This document shows positions 38,006 through 47,190 of a stretch of DNA of 64,000 nt, piece by piece. This stretch comes from Archangium gephyra (GTDB lineage Bacteria; Myxococcota; Myxococcia; Myxococcales; Myxococcaceae), in contig NZ_CP011509.1 of the NCBI RefSeq assembly GCF_001027285.1, forward strand, positions 2,240,501-2,304,500, in the 5' to 3' direction. The translations under genes and the position numbers were made by a program. Below the pieces are notes generated by a model. The model made no database searches. It saw only the letters and a list, made by a program, of their open reading frames with translations, and was not told the origin of the DNA. Within the stretch, counting starts at the first letter, position 1, and each line of letters opens with the position of its first letter.

Positions 38006-38040
38006 CCCCTCTCCCCCCGGGAGAGGGACGGGGTGAGGGT
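38006..38040 (-). repeat. Dispersed palindromic repeat, copy 2
   Basis: CCCCTCTCCCCCCGGGAGAG and the ACGGGGTGAGGGT that follows; the hairpin is CCTCTCCC / GGGAGAGG. It sits between the convergent stops of the outer-membrane gene (37970) and the NCS2 permease gene (38067), a position where it could end both transcripts. Confidence 0.8.
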
Positions 38041-38066
38041 ATCGGAGTTCCCGGGTCGAGCCCCCG

Positions 38067-39314
38067 TCACGAGCCGGACGGGGGTTCCCCGGAGGGATGC
38101 GCATCCAGTTCCTCGCGGTCGAGCGAAGCGGGCAGCAGCGCATTGGCGAGGATGCCCACGAGCGCCGCCAGTGCCATCCCGTGCAGCTCCAGGTGCACGT
38201 CGCCGAAGGCCACGGGAATCTTCGCGCCGCCGAGGCCGAGCACGAGGATGAGGCTGACGACGATGAGGTTGCGGCTGTGGGCGAAGTCGATGCGCGCCTC
38301 GGAGAGGGTGCGGATGCCCACGGAGGCGATCATCCCGAAGAGCAGGATGCTGACGCCGCCGAGCACGCCGGGCGGGAGGCTCTGGAAGAGGGCGGCCAGC
38401 TTGGGCGAGAGGCCGAAGAGCATGGCGAAGCCGGCGGCGATGCGCAGCACCGCGGGGTCGTAGACGCGGGTGACGGCGAGCACGCCGGTGTTCTCCGCGT
38501 AGGTGGTGGCGGCGGGGCCGCCGAGCACCGCGGAGGCCATGTTGGCGATGCCATCGGCGAAGAGGGTGCGCGGCAGGCCGGGACGCTCGAGGAAGTTCTT
38601 CCCCACCACGCGGCCGTTCACGATGACATCCCCGATGTGCTCGATGAAGGTGACGAGCGCCACGGGGGCGAGCACGAAGATGGCGCTCCACGAGAACGTG
38701 GGGCCGTGGAAGGGAGGCAGGCCCACCCAGGCGGCCTCGCGGATGGCGTCGAGCCGGGCGGGCTCCACGGCGCCGAGCACCAGCGCGGCGAGGTAGCCGG
38801 CGATGACGGCGATGAGGATGGGAATCATCTTGAAGAGGCCGCGGGCGAAGACGCTGGTGACGATGGCGGCCAGCAGCGTGACGAGCGCCAGGCCCCAGTG
38901 ACTCTGCGCCTGGTTGACGGCGACCCCGGCGAGGCTCAGCCCGATGACGATGATGACGGGCCCGGTGACGATGGGGGGGAACACCTGCTGGACGAGGCGG
39001 ATGCCGACGAGCCTCACCAGGGCGGAGAAGACGAGGTACATGGCGCCGGCGGCGAGGAGCCCACCGCCCACGGCGGCGGGGCCCTCGGCTTTCAGCACGG
39101 CGATGATGGGGGCGATGAAGGCGAAGCTGCTGCCCAGGAAGATGGGGACGCCCAGCCCGGTGAGGACGTGGAAGAGGAGGGTGGCGAGCCCCGCTCCGAA
39201 GAGGGCCACACTGGGATTGAGGCCGGTGAGCAGCGGCACCAGCACCGTGGCGCCGAACATGGCGATGGTGTGCTGGAGGCCCAGTACGAGCTTCTTCTGG
39301 AGCGGGAGGGGCAT
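38067..39314 (-). CDS. uraA: NCS2-family nucleobase:cation symporter, UraA-like, 415 aa
   Basis: Inner-membrane permease for uracil or a related base. Signature elements resemble Ura[23 protein letters not shown], the substrate-binding Glu in [12 protein letters not shown], the second substrate loop [20 protein letters not shown], and about 14 hydrophobic segments. It starts 9 nt after the stop of the molybdenum hydroxylase subunit gene, so it is co-transcribed with the oxidoreductase. That pairing suggests the base imported may be oxidised by the enzyme (xanthine or hypoxanthine type), but motif likeness favours uracil. The gene symbol is by similarity only. Confidence 0.85.
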   Translation of the reverse strand: MPLPLQKKLVLGLQHTIAMFGATVLVPLLTGLNPSVALFGAGLATLLFHVLTGLGVPIFLGSSFAFIAPIIAVLKAEGPAAVGGGLLAAGAMYLVFSALVRLVGIRLVQQVFPPIVTGPVIIVIGLSLAGVAVNQAQSHWGLALVTLLAAIVTSVFARGLFKMIPILIAVIAGYLAALVLGAVEPARLDAIREAAWVGLPPFHGPTFSWSAIFVLAPVALVTFIEHIGDVIVNGRVVGKNFLERPGLPRTLFADGIANMASAVLGGPAATTYAENTGVLAVTRVYDPAVLRIAAGFAMLFGLSPKLAALFQSLPPGVLGGVSILLFGMIASVGIRTLSEARIDFAHSRNLIVVSLILVLGLGGAKIPVAFGDVHLELHGMALAALVGILANALLPASLDREELDAHPSGEPPSGS

Positions 39315-39323
39315 GGCCCCGCC

Positions 39324-41486
39324 TTAGAGCTTCAGGGGCAGGGTCCGCAAGCGCTTCCCGGTGAGGGTGAAGAGGGCATTGGCCACGGCGGCGGCTACTG
39401 GACCCATGGGCGGCTCGCCCATGCCCAGCGGCTGGTCGCCGTCACCCACCAGCAGCGTGTCGATGTCCGGCGCGTCCTTCATCGTCAGCAGCGGGTAGTC
39501 GTAGAAGTTCTCCGCCTCCACCCGCCCGTCCTTGAGCGTAATCCGCTCGGACAGGGTGGAGCTCAGGGCCATCATGATGCCGCCCTCCACCTGGGCGGTG
39601 GCACCGTCCGGGTTGATGACGAGCCCGCAGTCCACGGCACAGGTGACGCGGTGCACGCGCGGCCGGCCGTCCTGCACGGAGACCTCGGCCACCTGGGCCA
39701 CCACCGTCTTGGCGTCCACGGAGCACGCGATGCCACGGGCCCGGCCCTCGGGAGCGGGCGTGCCCCAGCCCGCGTGCTTCGCCGCGGCCTCCAGCGCTCG
39801 GCGGAAGCGGCGGCTCAGCTCGTCGTCTCCCAGGTGCTTCAGCCGGAAGGCCAGCGGATCCTCCCCCGCGGCGTGGGCGAGCTCGTCCATGAAGCCCTCC
39901 AGCGCGAAGGTGTTGGCGAGCAGGCCCAGGCCCCGCCACGTGGCCGTGGGCACGGGCAGCCGCACGCGCTGGGCCCGCACCCGGCGGTGGGGCAGGGTGT
40001 AGCGGATGGTGGCCCCGCGCCAGGAGCCAGGGTCCGCTCCCAACACCACGCCCGCGGCCTCGGGAATCAGCGAGAAGAGCACGTCACCGCTGGCCTGCTG
40101 GTGCTCGAAGGCCAGCACCCGGCCGGACTCCTCCAGCGAGGCCTTCAGCACATGGTGCGTGGGCGGGCGGAAGAAGCCATGGCGGAACTCCTCGGCACGC
40201 GTCCACCCCACGTGCACCGGCCGGCCCGTGGCCCGGGAGAGCCGCGCGGCCTCGATGGCGGCCTGGGCGTCCAGGCGCCGGCCGAAGCCACCGCCCAGGT
40301 GCGTGGGCATGAGCTCGACGCTCTCCTCGTCCCGCTCCAGGGCCTTCGCCACCTGCTTGCGGATGCTCCCGGGAGACTGGGTGGACATCCACACGCGCAC
40401 CCGCTCCGGTTTCACCTCCACCAGCGCGGCCTGCGGCTCCAGGTGCGCGTGCGCCGCCAGCGGCGTGCGGTACTCGGCCGTCAGCTGCTTGCCGCGCCCG
40501 AGGTGCTCCGGCACGTCGCCCTCGTCCTGGACGATGACGCCCTCTCCGTCCTTCACCGTCGTCCGGGCATCGACGTCCGCCTGCTGGAGCGACTCGCCCC
40601 CGGTCCACTCCAGCTCCAGGTGCGCCAGGGCGGCGTGGGCCTGCTCGCGGGACTCGGCGGCCACGGAGGCGAAGTCATTCCCCATCACCACCTCCACCAC
40701 GCCGGGCTGCTGGCGCGCCTTGCCCTCACGCGCGGCGCGCAGCGTGCTCCCCAGCCGCGGCGGCCGGGCCGTGGCCCCATACAGCATGCCGGGCAGCCGC
40801 TGGTCATAGCCATACACGCCCTGGCCGGTGAGCTTGGCCTCCAGGTCCAGGCGCGGCACCGGCTTGCCGATGACCTGGAAGTCCTTCGCCGGCTTGAGCG
40901 CGGGGGGCTGCTCGGGCACTTCCCACGTGCCCGTGTGCTTCGCCACCACCTCGCCGTAGCGCAGCTTCTTCCCGGGCTGGTCCTTCACGCTCAGCGTCCC
41001 CCCGGCGGCCACGAGGGCGCTGGCCGGTACGCCCAGCTGACGGGCGGCCTCGGCACGCAGCATCTCCCGGAGCGTGGCGGCCGCTTCGCGCAGGGGCTGG
41101 TACAGGCCCACCACCGTCATGCTGCCCGAGGTGCCCCGGTTGTCCACCGGCCCATGCGTGGTGGTGGCGTGCACCGCCTCCATCCGCTCCCAGGGGACCT
41201 CCAGCTCCTCGGCCGCTATCTGCGCCAGCGCGGTGTGGATGCCCTGGCCCATCTCCACCTTGGGCAGGTGCAGGCGCACCCGGTCATCCGGAAGAACCTC
41301 GAACCAGACGGTGGGGTCCAGCGAGTCCGACGAGGGCGTGAGCCCCTTGTCGAAGGCGCGCGCGAGGCCCAGGCGCATGGCGGGCAGACCCAGGGCGAGC
41401 GCTCCCACGCCTCCCACGCCGAGGCCCAACAGGAACTGCCGGCGCGTCGGGCGCCAGCTCTTCTTCGGAGCCACCGCGTCACTCAT
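39324..41486 (-). CDS. Molybdopterin hydroxylase large subunit (IorB / aldehyde-xanthine dehydrogenase-like), 720 aa
   Basis: Catalytic molybdenum subunit of a two-subunit xanthine-oxidase-family enzyme, exported by the Tat pathway: the N-terminus has [19 protein letters not shown]. Molybdopterin-cytosine-dinucleotide binding motifs are present ([46 protein letters not shown]), and the conserved active-site Glu is in [12 protein letters not shown] near the C-terminus. The layout and length match isoquinoline 1-oxidoreductase beta subunits and related periplasmic aldehyde dehydrogenases. It overlaps the iron-sulfur subunit gene by ATGA. The true substrate is unknown; no cytochrome subunit is encoded next to it. 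Confidence 0.9.
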   Translation of the reverse strand: MSDAVAPKKSWRPTRRQFLLGLGVGGVGALALGLPAMRLGLARAFDKGLTPSSDSLDPTVWFEVLPDDRVRLHLPKVEMGQGIHTALAQIAAEELEVPWERMEAVHATTTHGPVDNRGTSGSMTVVGLYQPLREAAATLREMLRAEAARQLGVPASALVAAGGTLSVKDQPGKKLRYGEVVAKHTGTWEVPEQPPALKPAKDFQVIGKPVPRLDLEAKLTGQGVYGYDQRLPGMLYGATARPPRLGSTLRAAREGKARQQPGVVEVVMGNDFASVAAESREQAHAALAHLELEWTGGESLQQADVDARTTVKDGEGVIVQDEGDVPEHLGRGKQLTAEYRTPLAAHAHLEPQAALVEVKPERVRVWMSTQSPGSIRKQVAKALERDEESVELMPTHLGGGFGRRLDAQAAIEAARLSRATGRPVHVGWTRAEEFRHGFFRPPTHHVLKASLEESGRVLAFEHQQASGDVLFSLIPEAAGVVLGADPGSWRGATIRYTLPHRRVRAQRVRLPVPTATWRGLGLLANTFALEGFMDELAHAAGEDPLAFRLKHLGDDELSRRFRRALEAAAKHAGWGTPAPEGRARGIACSVDAKTVVAQVAEVSVQDGRPRVHRVTCAVDCGLVINPDGATAQVEGGIMMALSSTLSERITLKDGRVEAENFYDYPLLTMKDAPDIDTLLVGDGDQPLGMGEPPMGPVAAAVANALFTLTGKRLRTLPLKL

Positions 41487-41971
41487 GGCTTCGTCTCCTG
41501 GGCGAGCTGCTGCGCCGCCGAGAGCACGGCCTTCTTGATGCGGCAGTAGGTGCCACAGCGGCAGTAGTTGTTCTGCATGGCCTCCACCACCTGGTCAGGC
41601 GTGGGGCTCGGGTTGCGCTCCAGCAGGGCGGCGGCGCTCATCATCTGCCCGCTCATGCACCAGCCGCACTGGGGCACCTGCCCATCGAGGAACGCCCGCT
41701 GCACGGGGTGCAGCTGGGGCTTGCCATCCGGCCCCGGGGTGGACAGGCCCTCCACGGTGCGGATGCGCGCGCCGGCCAGCGTGGACGCGGGGGTGAGGCA
41801 CGCCCGGGTGGCCACGCCATTCACATGGACGGTGCACGCTCCGCAGATGCCGGCACCGCAGCCGAAGCGGGTGCCAACCAGACCCAGCTCGTCCCGCAGA
41901 ACCCACAGCAGCACGCGGTGGGGGTTCTCGTCGGGGACCTCGTACTCCCGGTCGTTGATGGTGAGCTTCAT
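41483..41971 (-). CDS. (2Fe-2S) small subunit of the molybdenum hydroxylase (IorA-like), 162 aa
   Basis: Carries two [2Fe-2S] clusters that pass electrons from the molybdenum site. The N-terminal plant-ferredoxin-type cluster is in CGAGICGACTVHVNG; the second cluster is in CGWCMSGQ and CRCGTYCRI. ATG 41971 (MKLTINDREYEV) is the usual family start; a GTG at 42010 would add 13 residues without support. No signal peptide, so it probably exits the cell together with the Tat-targeted large subunit, as known for this family. First gene of the operon with the large subunit and the NCS2 permease. Confidence 0.92.
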   Translation of the reverse strand: MKLTINDREYEVPDENPHRVLLWVLRDELGLVGTRFGCGAGICGACTVHVNGVATRACLTPASTLAGARIRTVEGLSTPGPDGKPQLHPVQRAFLDGQVPQCGWCMSGQMMSAAALLERNPSPTPDQVVEAMQNNYCRCGTYCRIKKAVLSAAQQLAQETKP

Positions 41972-42162
41972 GTGTTTTTCGGGGGGAGGGTGGGGGTTCT
42001 GCTTCCTCACCTGGGGGGGAGCGCGAGGATAACGCAGCGGGAGAGCGGGCGCCCGGGGTTCGCGGCCCTCCGCCTGCCTCCATGCTCGCCATGACTCCGG
42101 GTGCGGATTCCGTGGAGTGTGCTTCTTTTGCGTGTTGATGAACGCCGCGGGAGTCCTTCAGC

Positions 42163-42675
42163 ATGACGCCCTCCATGAAGAGGACAGCCACCTCCGCTCG
42201 TGTCCTGACCAGGCTCCGCCAGGGAGCCGCGTGGCTGCCGTGTCTGGCCTTCCTGGTGATGTGGCCGTTCAGCTCCGGCTTCTACACCTCGTTCGGTCTC
42301 GACACGGACCGGGACGAGGAGGGCTCCGTGAAGCGGACGCATCATCGGCTCCGCTGGCCGGGGGACGGCTCCTTCTGGGTGGGGGCCGAGTCGTTCTGGC
42401 TGCCGGCCTCGGAGCCCGTGGATGCCTTCGACCTGGGAGGCACTTTCTTCCAGGCGGCGCGCAGGCCGCGACCGCGCTCCTCGTGGAACCGGGTGGGCTT
42501 CTGGTTCATCCACGAGGAGTCCCTGGCGCCTCCGGTTCCGCTGACGTCCACGGCGCACGCGGGAGCGTTCTGGGTGGGCGTTCCGAGCTGGCTGCCTCCG
42601 TTGCTCCTGGGCCTCTGGCCTCTTCGTCCGTGGCTCCGGGGACGGCGGGTCGCGAAATCCCCCGAGTCCCGGTGA
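42163..42675 (+). CDS. Small membrane protein, 170 aa, unknown
   Basis: Two hydrophobic segments, one near the N-terminus (AAWLPCLAFLVMWPFSSGFY, about residues 22-41) and one near the C-terminus (WLPPLLLGLWPLRPWL, about 142-158), bracket a Trp/Phe-rich soluble region (FWVGAESFWLPASEP). GGGAG lies about 9 nt before the ATG; a second ATG is at 42175. The pattern resembles small membrane proteins that are common and unnamed in myxobacteria. No neighbouring gene explains it. Confidence 0.6.
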   Translation: MTPSMKRTATSARVLTRLRQGAAWLPCLAFLVMWPFSSGFYTSFGLDTDRDEEGSVKRTHHRLRWPGDGSFWVGAESFWLPASEPVDAFDLGGTFFQAARRPRPRSSWNRVGFWFIHEESLAPPVPLTSTAHAGAFWVGVPSWLPPLLLGLWPLRPWLRGRRVAKSPESR

Positions 42676-42792
42676 ACGCGGGCCCAGTGGCATGAAACAC
42701 TTGCAACGTTGGAGAATGTGAGAGGCGCGTATGGAATATCCGCGCGCCTGCCGTTAGGCTTTGCATGACAATCTTTGGAAGGAGTTGCGTGC

Positions 42793-44094
42793 ATGCTGAG
42801 CCGGCGCGGTTTTCTCCTCACCAGTGCGCTCGCCGCGGGGGCGGGTGCTGTTCCCACCGGATTCGCCGCGGAGAAGTCGAAGGACTGGGGCACCGTGCGG
42901 CGGCAGTTCGAGTTGGATCCGAATTACATCCACCTCGGCCTCTTCTTCCTCGCCTCGCATCCCCGCCCGGTGCGCGAGGCCATCGCCCGCTACCGCCAGC
43001 AGCTCGAGTCCAATCCGCTCCAGACCGTGGAGCGTCTGGTGTTCGGCGGGCCGGAGGAGTACGTCCCCACGAAGGTGTGCAACGCGATTGCCTCGTACAT
43101 CGGCGGGAGTGCCGATGACATCGCGCTGACGCAGAACACCACCACCGGCCTCGCCGTCATCTACCAGGGCCTGCCCCTGAAGCCGGGGGAGGAGATTCTC
43201 ACCACCACGCATGACCACTTCGTGCACCACGAGGCCATCCGCCTCGCGGCCGAGCGCAGCGGTGCGACGTGGCGGAAGGTCCCGCTCTTCGACGCCTATG
43301 ACAGCATTTCCGCTGATGGCATGGTCGAGCGTCTGCGCAAGGCCATCCGCCCGGAGACGCGCGTGCTGGGCGTGACGTGGGTGCACTCGAGCAGCGGGCT
43401 CAAGCTGCCGCTGCGGAGCATCGCCGATGCCCTCGCGGTGGTGAACCGTGAGCGTACGCCCGAGCGCCGGGTCTTCTTCGTCGTCGATGGGGTCCATGGG
43501 CTCGGCGTGGAGTCCCCGGACATCGTGGCCATGGGGATGGATGCGTTCTCGGCGGGGACGCACAAGTGGATATTCGGCCCGCGTGGCACCGGCTTCGTCT
43601 GGGCCCGCCCCGAGGTGTGGTCCGTCATGCGGCCCCTCATGCCGAGCACCTCGTCCGCCGAGCTGTTCTTCGCCTGGGCCGGCGGGAAGCCTCCCGACAT
43701 GCCCGCCCGCGCCACCTGGTTCTCCCCCGGCGGCTTCCAGGCCTTCGAGCACTACTGGGCTGTGCCCACGGCGTTCGAGTTCCATCGGGCCATCGGTCCC
43801 GAGCGCATCACCGGGCGCATCCATGAGTTGAATGCGCAGATGCGCGAGGGTCTGGCGAAGATGCCGCACGTCACCCTGTACACGCCGCGCTCGAAGGAAC
43901 TCTCCTCCGGCATGGTCTGCTTCGACGTGAAGGGCATGACGGCGCAGCAGACCGTGCAGCGGCTCGCGGAGCGGAACAGGATTCTCGCCTCGACCACGCC
44001 CTACGCCGTGCCCTATGCGCGGGTGGCCTTCGGCATCCAGAACACCCCGGACGAGGTGGAGAAGACGCTCGCCGCCATCCGCTCGATGGCGTGA
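42793..44094 (+). CDS. Tat-exported class V aminotransferase-fold protein, 433 aa
   Basis: PLP-dependent enzyme of the class V (NifS/isopenicillin N epimerase-like) group. PLP-binding signs: TQNTTTGLAVIYQGL, VDGVHGLGVESPDIV with the Asp that contacts the ring nitrogen, and the Schiff-base Lys258 in AGTHKWIFGPRGTGF. The N-terminus is a twin-arginine signal (SRRGFLLTSALAAGAGA), so the enzyme appears to work in the periplasm, which is unusual for a PLP enzyme. ATG 42793 follows GGAAGGAG by 9 nt and places the RR motif correctly. The reaction (epimerase, lyase or transferase) cannot be told from sequence. Confidence 0.85.
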   Translation: MLSRRGFLLTSALAAGAGAVPTGFAAEKSKDWGTVRRQFELDPNYIHLGLFFLASHPRPVREAIARYRQQLESNPLQTVERLVFGGPEEYVPTKVCNAIASYIGGSADDIALTQNTTTGLAVIYQGLPLKPGEEILTTTHDHFVHHEAIRLAAERSGATWRKVPLFDAYDSISADGMVERLRKAIRPETRVLGVTWVHSSSGLKLPLRSIADALAVVNRERTPERRVFFVVDGVHGLGVESPDIVAMGMDAFSAGTHKWIFGPRGTGFVWARPEVWSVMRPLMPSTSSAELFFAWAGGKPPDMPARATWFSPGGFQAFEHYWAVPTAFEFHRAIGPERITGRIHELNAQMREGLAKMPHVTLYTPRSKELSSGMVCFDVKGMTAQQTVQRLAERNRILASTTPYAVPYARVAFGIQNTPDEVEKTLAAIRSMA

Positions 44095-44109
44095 GCGGAG
44101 GGGCGGGCG

Positions 44110-44535
44110 CTACTGCTCGAAGAAGATGCGTGGGTAGGCTCGGCGGAGTGCTTCCGCGTACTGGCCGAGCTGCGTGGGATCGAAGATGCCGAAGATGTGC
44201 TCCCCCTGGCCAGCCTGCTGGATGCGGAGCTCGCTCGCCGTCAGCACTACCCTCCGCAGTTCGATCCGCTGGAGGGTACTCAGGGGCATTCTCCACGCCC
44301 TCGCTGGGAGTCTGGCGCTGTCGACGGTACTCCACTCCTCGCGCGCCCTGGCCTGCTCCTGGCTGGCCACGGCATAGGCCCGGCCGGGCATGAGCAGACT
44401 GGTGAAGAGCATCATCTGGAGGATTGGCCAGAAGCGGTGGGGAACGCAGACGACCTCCTCCGGGAGGAAGAGCATCGTCCAGTTCTTGAGCCCGTAATGG
44501 GAGAACACCGGGCCGGCGATGAGGTGCGGAGTCAT
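44110..44535 (-). CDS. Hypothetical protein downstream of patatin-like gene, 141 aa
   Basis: I do not recognise a family. Starting at ATG 44535 the chain has a beta-rich N-terminus (IAGPVFSHYGLKNWTMLFLP), a hydrophobic stretch at about 38-58 (FWPILQMMLFTSLLMPGRAY) that could be a membrane helix, and a C-terminal domain with ELRRVVLTASELRIQQAGQG, reading like a PH-like or bacterial membrane-associated beta domain. The longer frame to 44757 runs back through the patatin gene, so it is rejected. The gap to that gene is 25 nt, suggesting co-transcription. Confidence 0.55.
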   Translation of the reverse strand: MTPHLIAGPVFSHYGLKNWTMLFLPEEVVCVPHRFWPILQMMLFTSLLMPGRAYAVASQEQARAREEWSTVDSARLPARAWRMPLSTLQRIELRRVVLTASELRIQQAGQGEHIFGIFDPTQLGQYAEALRRAYPRIFFEQ

Positions 44536-44560
44536 GGGGAGGCCGTGAGTAAGGGGCGCC

Positions 44561-45493
44561 TTACCTCGCTGGCTCCAAGAGGGCGGCCCCGGCTTCGACG
44601 GCCTCGACTCCCGCTTGATACACAATCTCGAACTCTTCACCGTAGCCGGCGAGCGCATCCGCTGACGGCTCGTACTCCAGTTCAACCCGGAGTTCGAGCA
44701 CCTCGCATGAAATATCTCGTGCGTAGAAGGCGGATCTGCCGGTGACATTGATGACAATGAGCCGTGAGTCAGGAAAGGCGTCGCATGCGTCTTGGACGGG
44801 GACGGCGGAAACGCGATCGGTTCCTGGATCCAAGCGCGGCGCGTCCCGGGGGTCGATGTCTGGGAAGATGAAGGGATTGCTGGTGCTGCCCATCACGGCC
44901 TCCGCGAGGTTCCCTTGTGAGACCTTCACCAACCTGAGTCCCTGTCCGTGCCGTTTTTGATGAAAGGTGACGAACGGTATGGGCACCTGTTCGACGTTGG
45001 CGTGGTGATAGAATGCGTCGAGCACTTGTTGAAGCCGCTCATGGCTGACCTCTTCCGTGCTGGACGCACCCAGTGCTCCTCCCAGCAATGCCAGCCATCC
45101 GAGGGGCCCTCCCAAGAGGAGCCCCGTTCCTATTCCGAGAGCAGCACCCGTCGCGCCCCGGTTCAATGCTTCATCCTTCGTTTGTTTCACGTAGGCCTTG
45201 AGGAGCTTCAAATACCGAAGCCTCGAGTTTGCCCCAGGGTCCGTCGCATACAGGCTGCCGACGAGCGCTCCCATGCTGTTGCCCACGACGCAGTCCGCGA
45301 TGACACCTTGCCGACGGAGCTCATCCAGAGCCCCAAGATGCGCCAGGCCCGCAGTACCTCCCACCGAGAGCACCACACACGTCCTGCGAGGTGGCAAGGG
45401 ATCCGCCTGGGGCGCCCGGGATGATGCATGGGTCGATGCGGTTGCGCAGGCCATTTGCGAGACAGCCAGCATCAAGCACAGGAGACGGACCAT
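44561..45493 (-). CDS. Patatin-like phospholipase lipoprotein, 310 aa
   Basis: Lipoprotein with signal MVRLLCLMLAVSQMAC (lipobox-like MAC, residue 16). The patatin fold is shown by the oxyanion region VLSVGGTAGLAHLGALDELR and the nucleophile motif GNSMGALVGSLY with Ser near residue 75. A Gly-rich hydrophobic loop follows (GAALGIGTGLLLGGPLGWLA) and may insert in membrane. The usual DGG/DGA catalytic Asp motif is not obvious; DRVSAVPVQDA occupies its place, so activity is uncertain. ATG 45493 is preferred to 45529 because it starts the signal peptide and follows a G-rich site. Confidence 0.8.
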   Translation of the reverse strand: MVRLLCLMLAVSQMACATASTHASSRAPQADPLPPRRTCVVLSVGGTAGLAHLGALDELRRQGVIADCVVGNSMGALVGSLYATDPGANSRLRYLKLLKAYVKQTKDEALNRGATGAALGIGTGLLLGGPLGWLALLGGALGASSTEEVSHERLQQVLDAFYHHANVEQVPIPFVTFHQKRHGQGLRLVKVSQGNLAEAVMGSTSNPFIFPDIDPRDAPRLDPGTDRVSAVPVQDACDAFPDSRLIVINVTGRSAFYARDISCEVLELRVELEYEPSADALAGYGEEFEIVYQAGVEAVEAGAALLEPAR

Positions 45494-45566
45494 GTGTGCC
45501 CCCCAATTGTGACTGATAGAGATGATCACCAGAAGCGTGGATACGGGCTCAACCCGAGACTTTCTA

Positions 45567-45602
45567 TACCCTCACCCCGTCCCTCTCCCGGAGGGAGAGG
45601 GG
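45567..45602 (+). repeat. Dispersed palindromic repeat, copy 3
   Basis: TACCCTCACCCCGTCCCTCT then CCCGGAGGGAGAGGGG. Perfect CCCTCTCCC / GGGAGAGGG-like hairpin. Lies 53 bp downstream of the gnd stop (minus strand) and upstream of the patatin gene. Confidence 0.8.
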
Positions 45603-45654
45603 AAGTGGGGGGATTTGGGGCGCTTGGGGCGCCTGGTGCACGGGGTTGTTTGCT

Positions 45655-47076
45655 TCAGCTCCAGTCCGAGTGGACGAAGCCGGCCTCGGGCTTGTCCCGG
45701 CGCTGGTAGGTGTGTGCGCCGAAGGCGTCGCGCTGCGCCTGCGTGAGGTTCTGCGGCAGCTCCGCGCTCCGGTAGCTGTCGAAGTACGCCAGGCTCGTGC
45801 TGAACACCGGCACCGGGATTCCCAGCCGCGTCGCCACCCCCACCGTGCGCCTCCACCCTGGCGCCATCTTCCCCAGCACCGGCGCCAGGCTGTCCGCCAA
45901 CATCAGGTTCGACAGGTCCGGCTTCTTCTCGAAGGCCTCGCGCAGCGGCGTGAGCAGCTTCGCCCGGATGATGCACCCCGCACGCCAGATGCGCGCCATC
46001 TCCGCCAGCGACACGTTCCACTTGTACTCGTTCGACGCCGCCTGGATGAGCCGCATCCCCTGCGCGTATGTCACCACCCTCGCCGCGTACAGCGCGTCAT
46101 GCACCCACGCCGCCAGGTTCGCCTTCTCGTCCGCCGACAGGTTCTCGCCCCCCGGGCCCTGCAACACGCGGCTCGCCGCCACGCGCTCGTCCTTCATCGA
46201 GGACAGGTTGCGCGCATCCAGCGCCCCGGCAATCGACGGCACCGGCACTCCCAGGTCCAGCGACACCTGCACCGTCCACTTCCCCGTGCCCTTCTGGCCC
46301 GCCTTGTCCAACACCATGTCCACCAGCGGCTTGCCCGTCTCCGCGTCCTTCTTGCGCAGCACCTTGACGGTTGTCTCCAGCAGGAAGGACTCGGCGATGC
46401 CCTCGTTCCATTTCGCGAAGAGGTCCGCCACCTGCTCCGCCGGCAGCCCGAGCCCCCGGCGCAGCAAGTCGTACGTCTCCGCCAGCAGCTGCATGTCCGC
46501 GTACTCGATGCCGTTGTGCACCATCTTCACGAAGTGCCCCGCTCCATCCGGGCCCACGTGCGTGACGCACATCCCCGCCTCGCTCTTCGCCGCGATCGCC
46601 TCCAGCACCGGGCGCACCAGCGCGTACGCCTCCGCCGGGCCTCCCGGCATGATCGACGGGCCGTACCGCGCTCCCTCCTCTCCGCCCGACACCCCCACCC
46701 CCATGAAGTGCAGCCCCTTCTGCTTCCACGCCTCCTCGCGCTTGCGCGTGTCCTGGAACCAGGAGTTGCCACAGTCCAGCATCACGTCCCCCGGCTGCAG
46801 CAGCGGCTCCAGCTTCTCCATCATCGAGTCCACCGCCGCTCCCGCCGTCACCATCAGCATGATGCGGCGCGGCCGCTCCAGCGCCGCCACGAAGTCCTCC
46901 AACCTCGCGTGGCCCTTCAGGCTCTCGGGCGCGCCCTTCTGGCGCATCTCGTCGAAGCGCTCGGGATGCCGGTCCCACACCGCCACCCGGTAGCCGTGAT
47001 CCGCCACGTTGAGCGCGAGGCTCTGCCCCATCACTCCCATCCCCGCCACTCCGAACTGCGCGTGTGCTGTGGTCAT
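45655..47076 (-). CDS. gnd: 6-phosphogluconate dehydrogenase (decarboxylating)
   Basis: Third enzyme of the oxidative pentose phosphate pathway: 6-phosphogluconate to ribulose 5-phosphate and CO2 with reduction of NADP+. 473 aa, the long-form length. Features: nucleotide motif GVAGMGVMGQSL, substrate and catalytic segment VGPDGAGHFVKMVHNGIEY with Lys and Asn, and the C-terminal helical domain with IRAKLLTPLREAF. AGGAG lies 8 nt before the ATG. It follows pgl by 114 bp that include repeat copy 4, so it may share the zwf promoter or have its own. Confidence 0.95.
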   Translation of the reverse strand: MTTAHAQFGVAGMGVMGQSLALNVADHGYRVAVWDRHPERFDEMRQKGAPESLKGHARLEDFVAALERPRRIMLMVTAGAAVDSMMEKLEPLLQPGDVMLDCGNSWFQDTRKREEAWKQKGLHFMGVGVSGGEEGARYGPSIMPGGPAEAYALVRPVLEAIAAKSEAGMCVTHVGPDGAGHFVKMVHNGIEYADMQLLAETYDLLRRGLGLPAEQVADLFAKWNEGIAESFLLETTVKVLRKKDAETGKPLVDMVLDKAGQKGTGKWTVQVSLDLGVPVPSIAGALDARNLSSMKDERVAASRVLQGPGGENLSADEKANLAAWVHDALYAARVVTYAQGMRLIQAASNEYKWNVSLAEMARIWRAGCIIRAKLLTPLREAFEKKPDLSNLMLADSLAPVLGKMAPGWRRTVGVATRLGIPVPVFSTSLAYFDSYRSAELPQNLTQAQRDAFGAHTYQRRDKPEAGFVHSDWS

Positions 47077-47131
47077 TGCGTTGACTCCTGTGCCCGCCGT
47101 GGGCTCACGGCGTCCAACCCTGGGTTCTCGA

Positions 47132-47167
47132 TACCCTCACCCCGTCCCTCTCCCGAAGGGAGAGGGG
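47132..47167 (+). repeat. Dispersed palindromic repeat, copy 4
   Basis: TACCCTCACCCCGTCCCTCT then CCCGAAGGGAGAGGGG, perfect hairpin arms. Located 24 bp beyond the pgl stop, in the gap before gnd on the minus strand, so it may reduce read-through or stabilise the upstream mRNA end. Confidence 0.8.
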
Positions 47168-47190
47168 TGCCTGGCGGGGGAGGGGACTTG

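Noticed and set aside
42688-42705. Sigma-54-like TGGCATG...TTGCA before the Tat-exported PLP enzyme gene
   Set aside because: The GG-GC distance is 12 nt instead of 10, so it does not fit a -24/-12 promoter.
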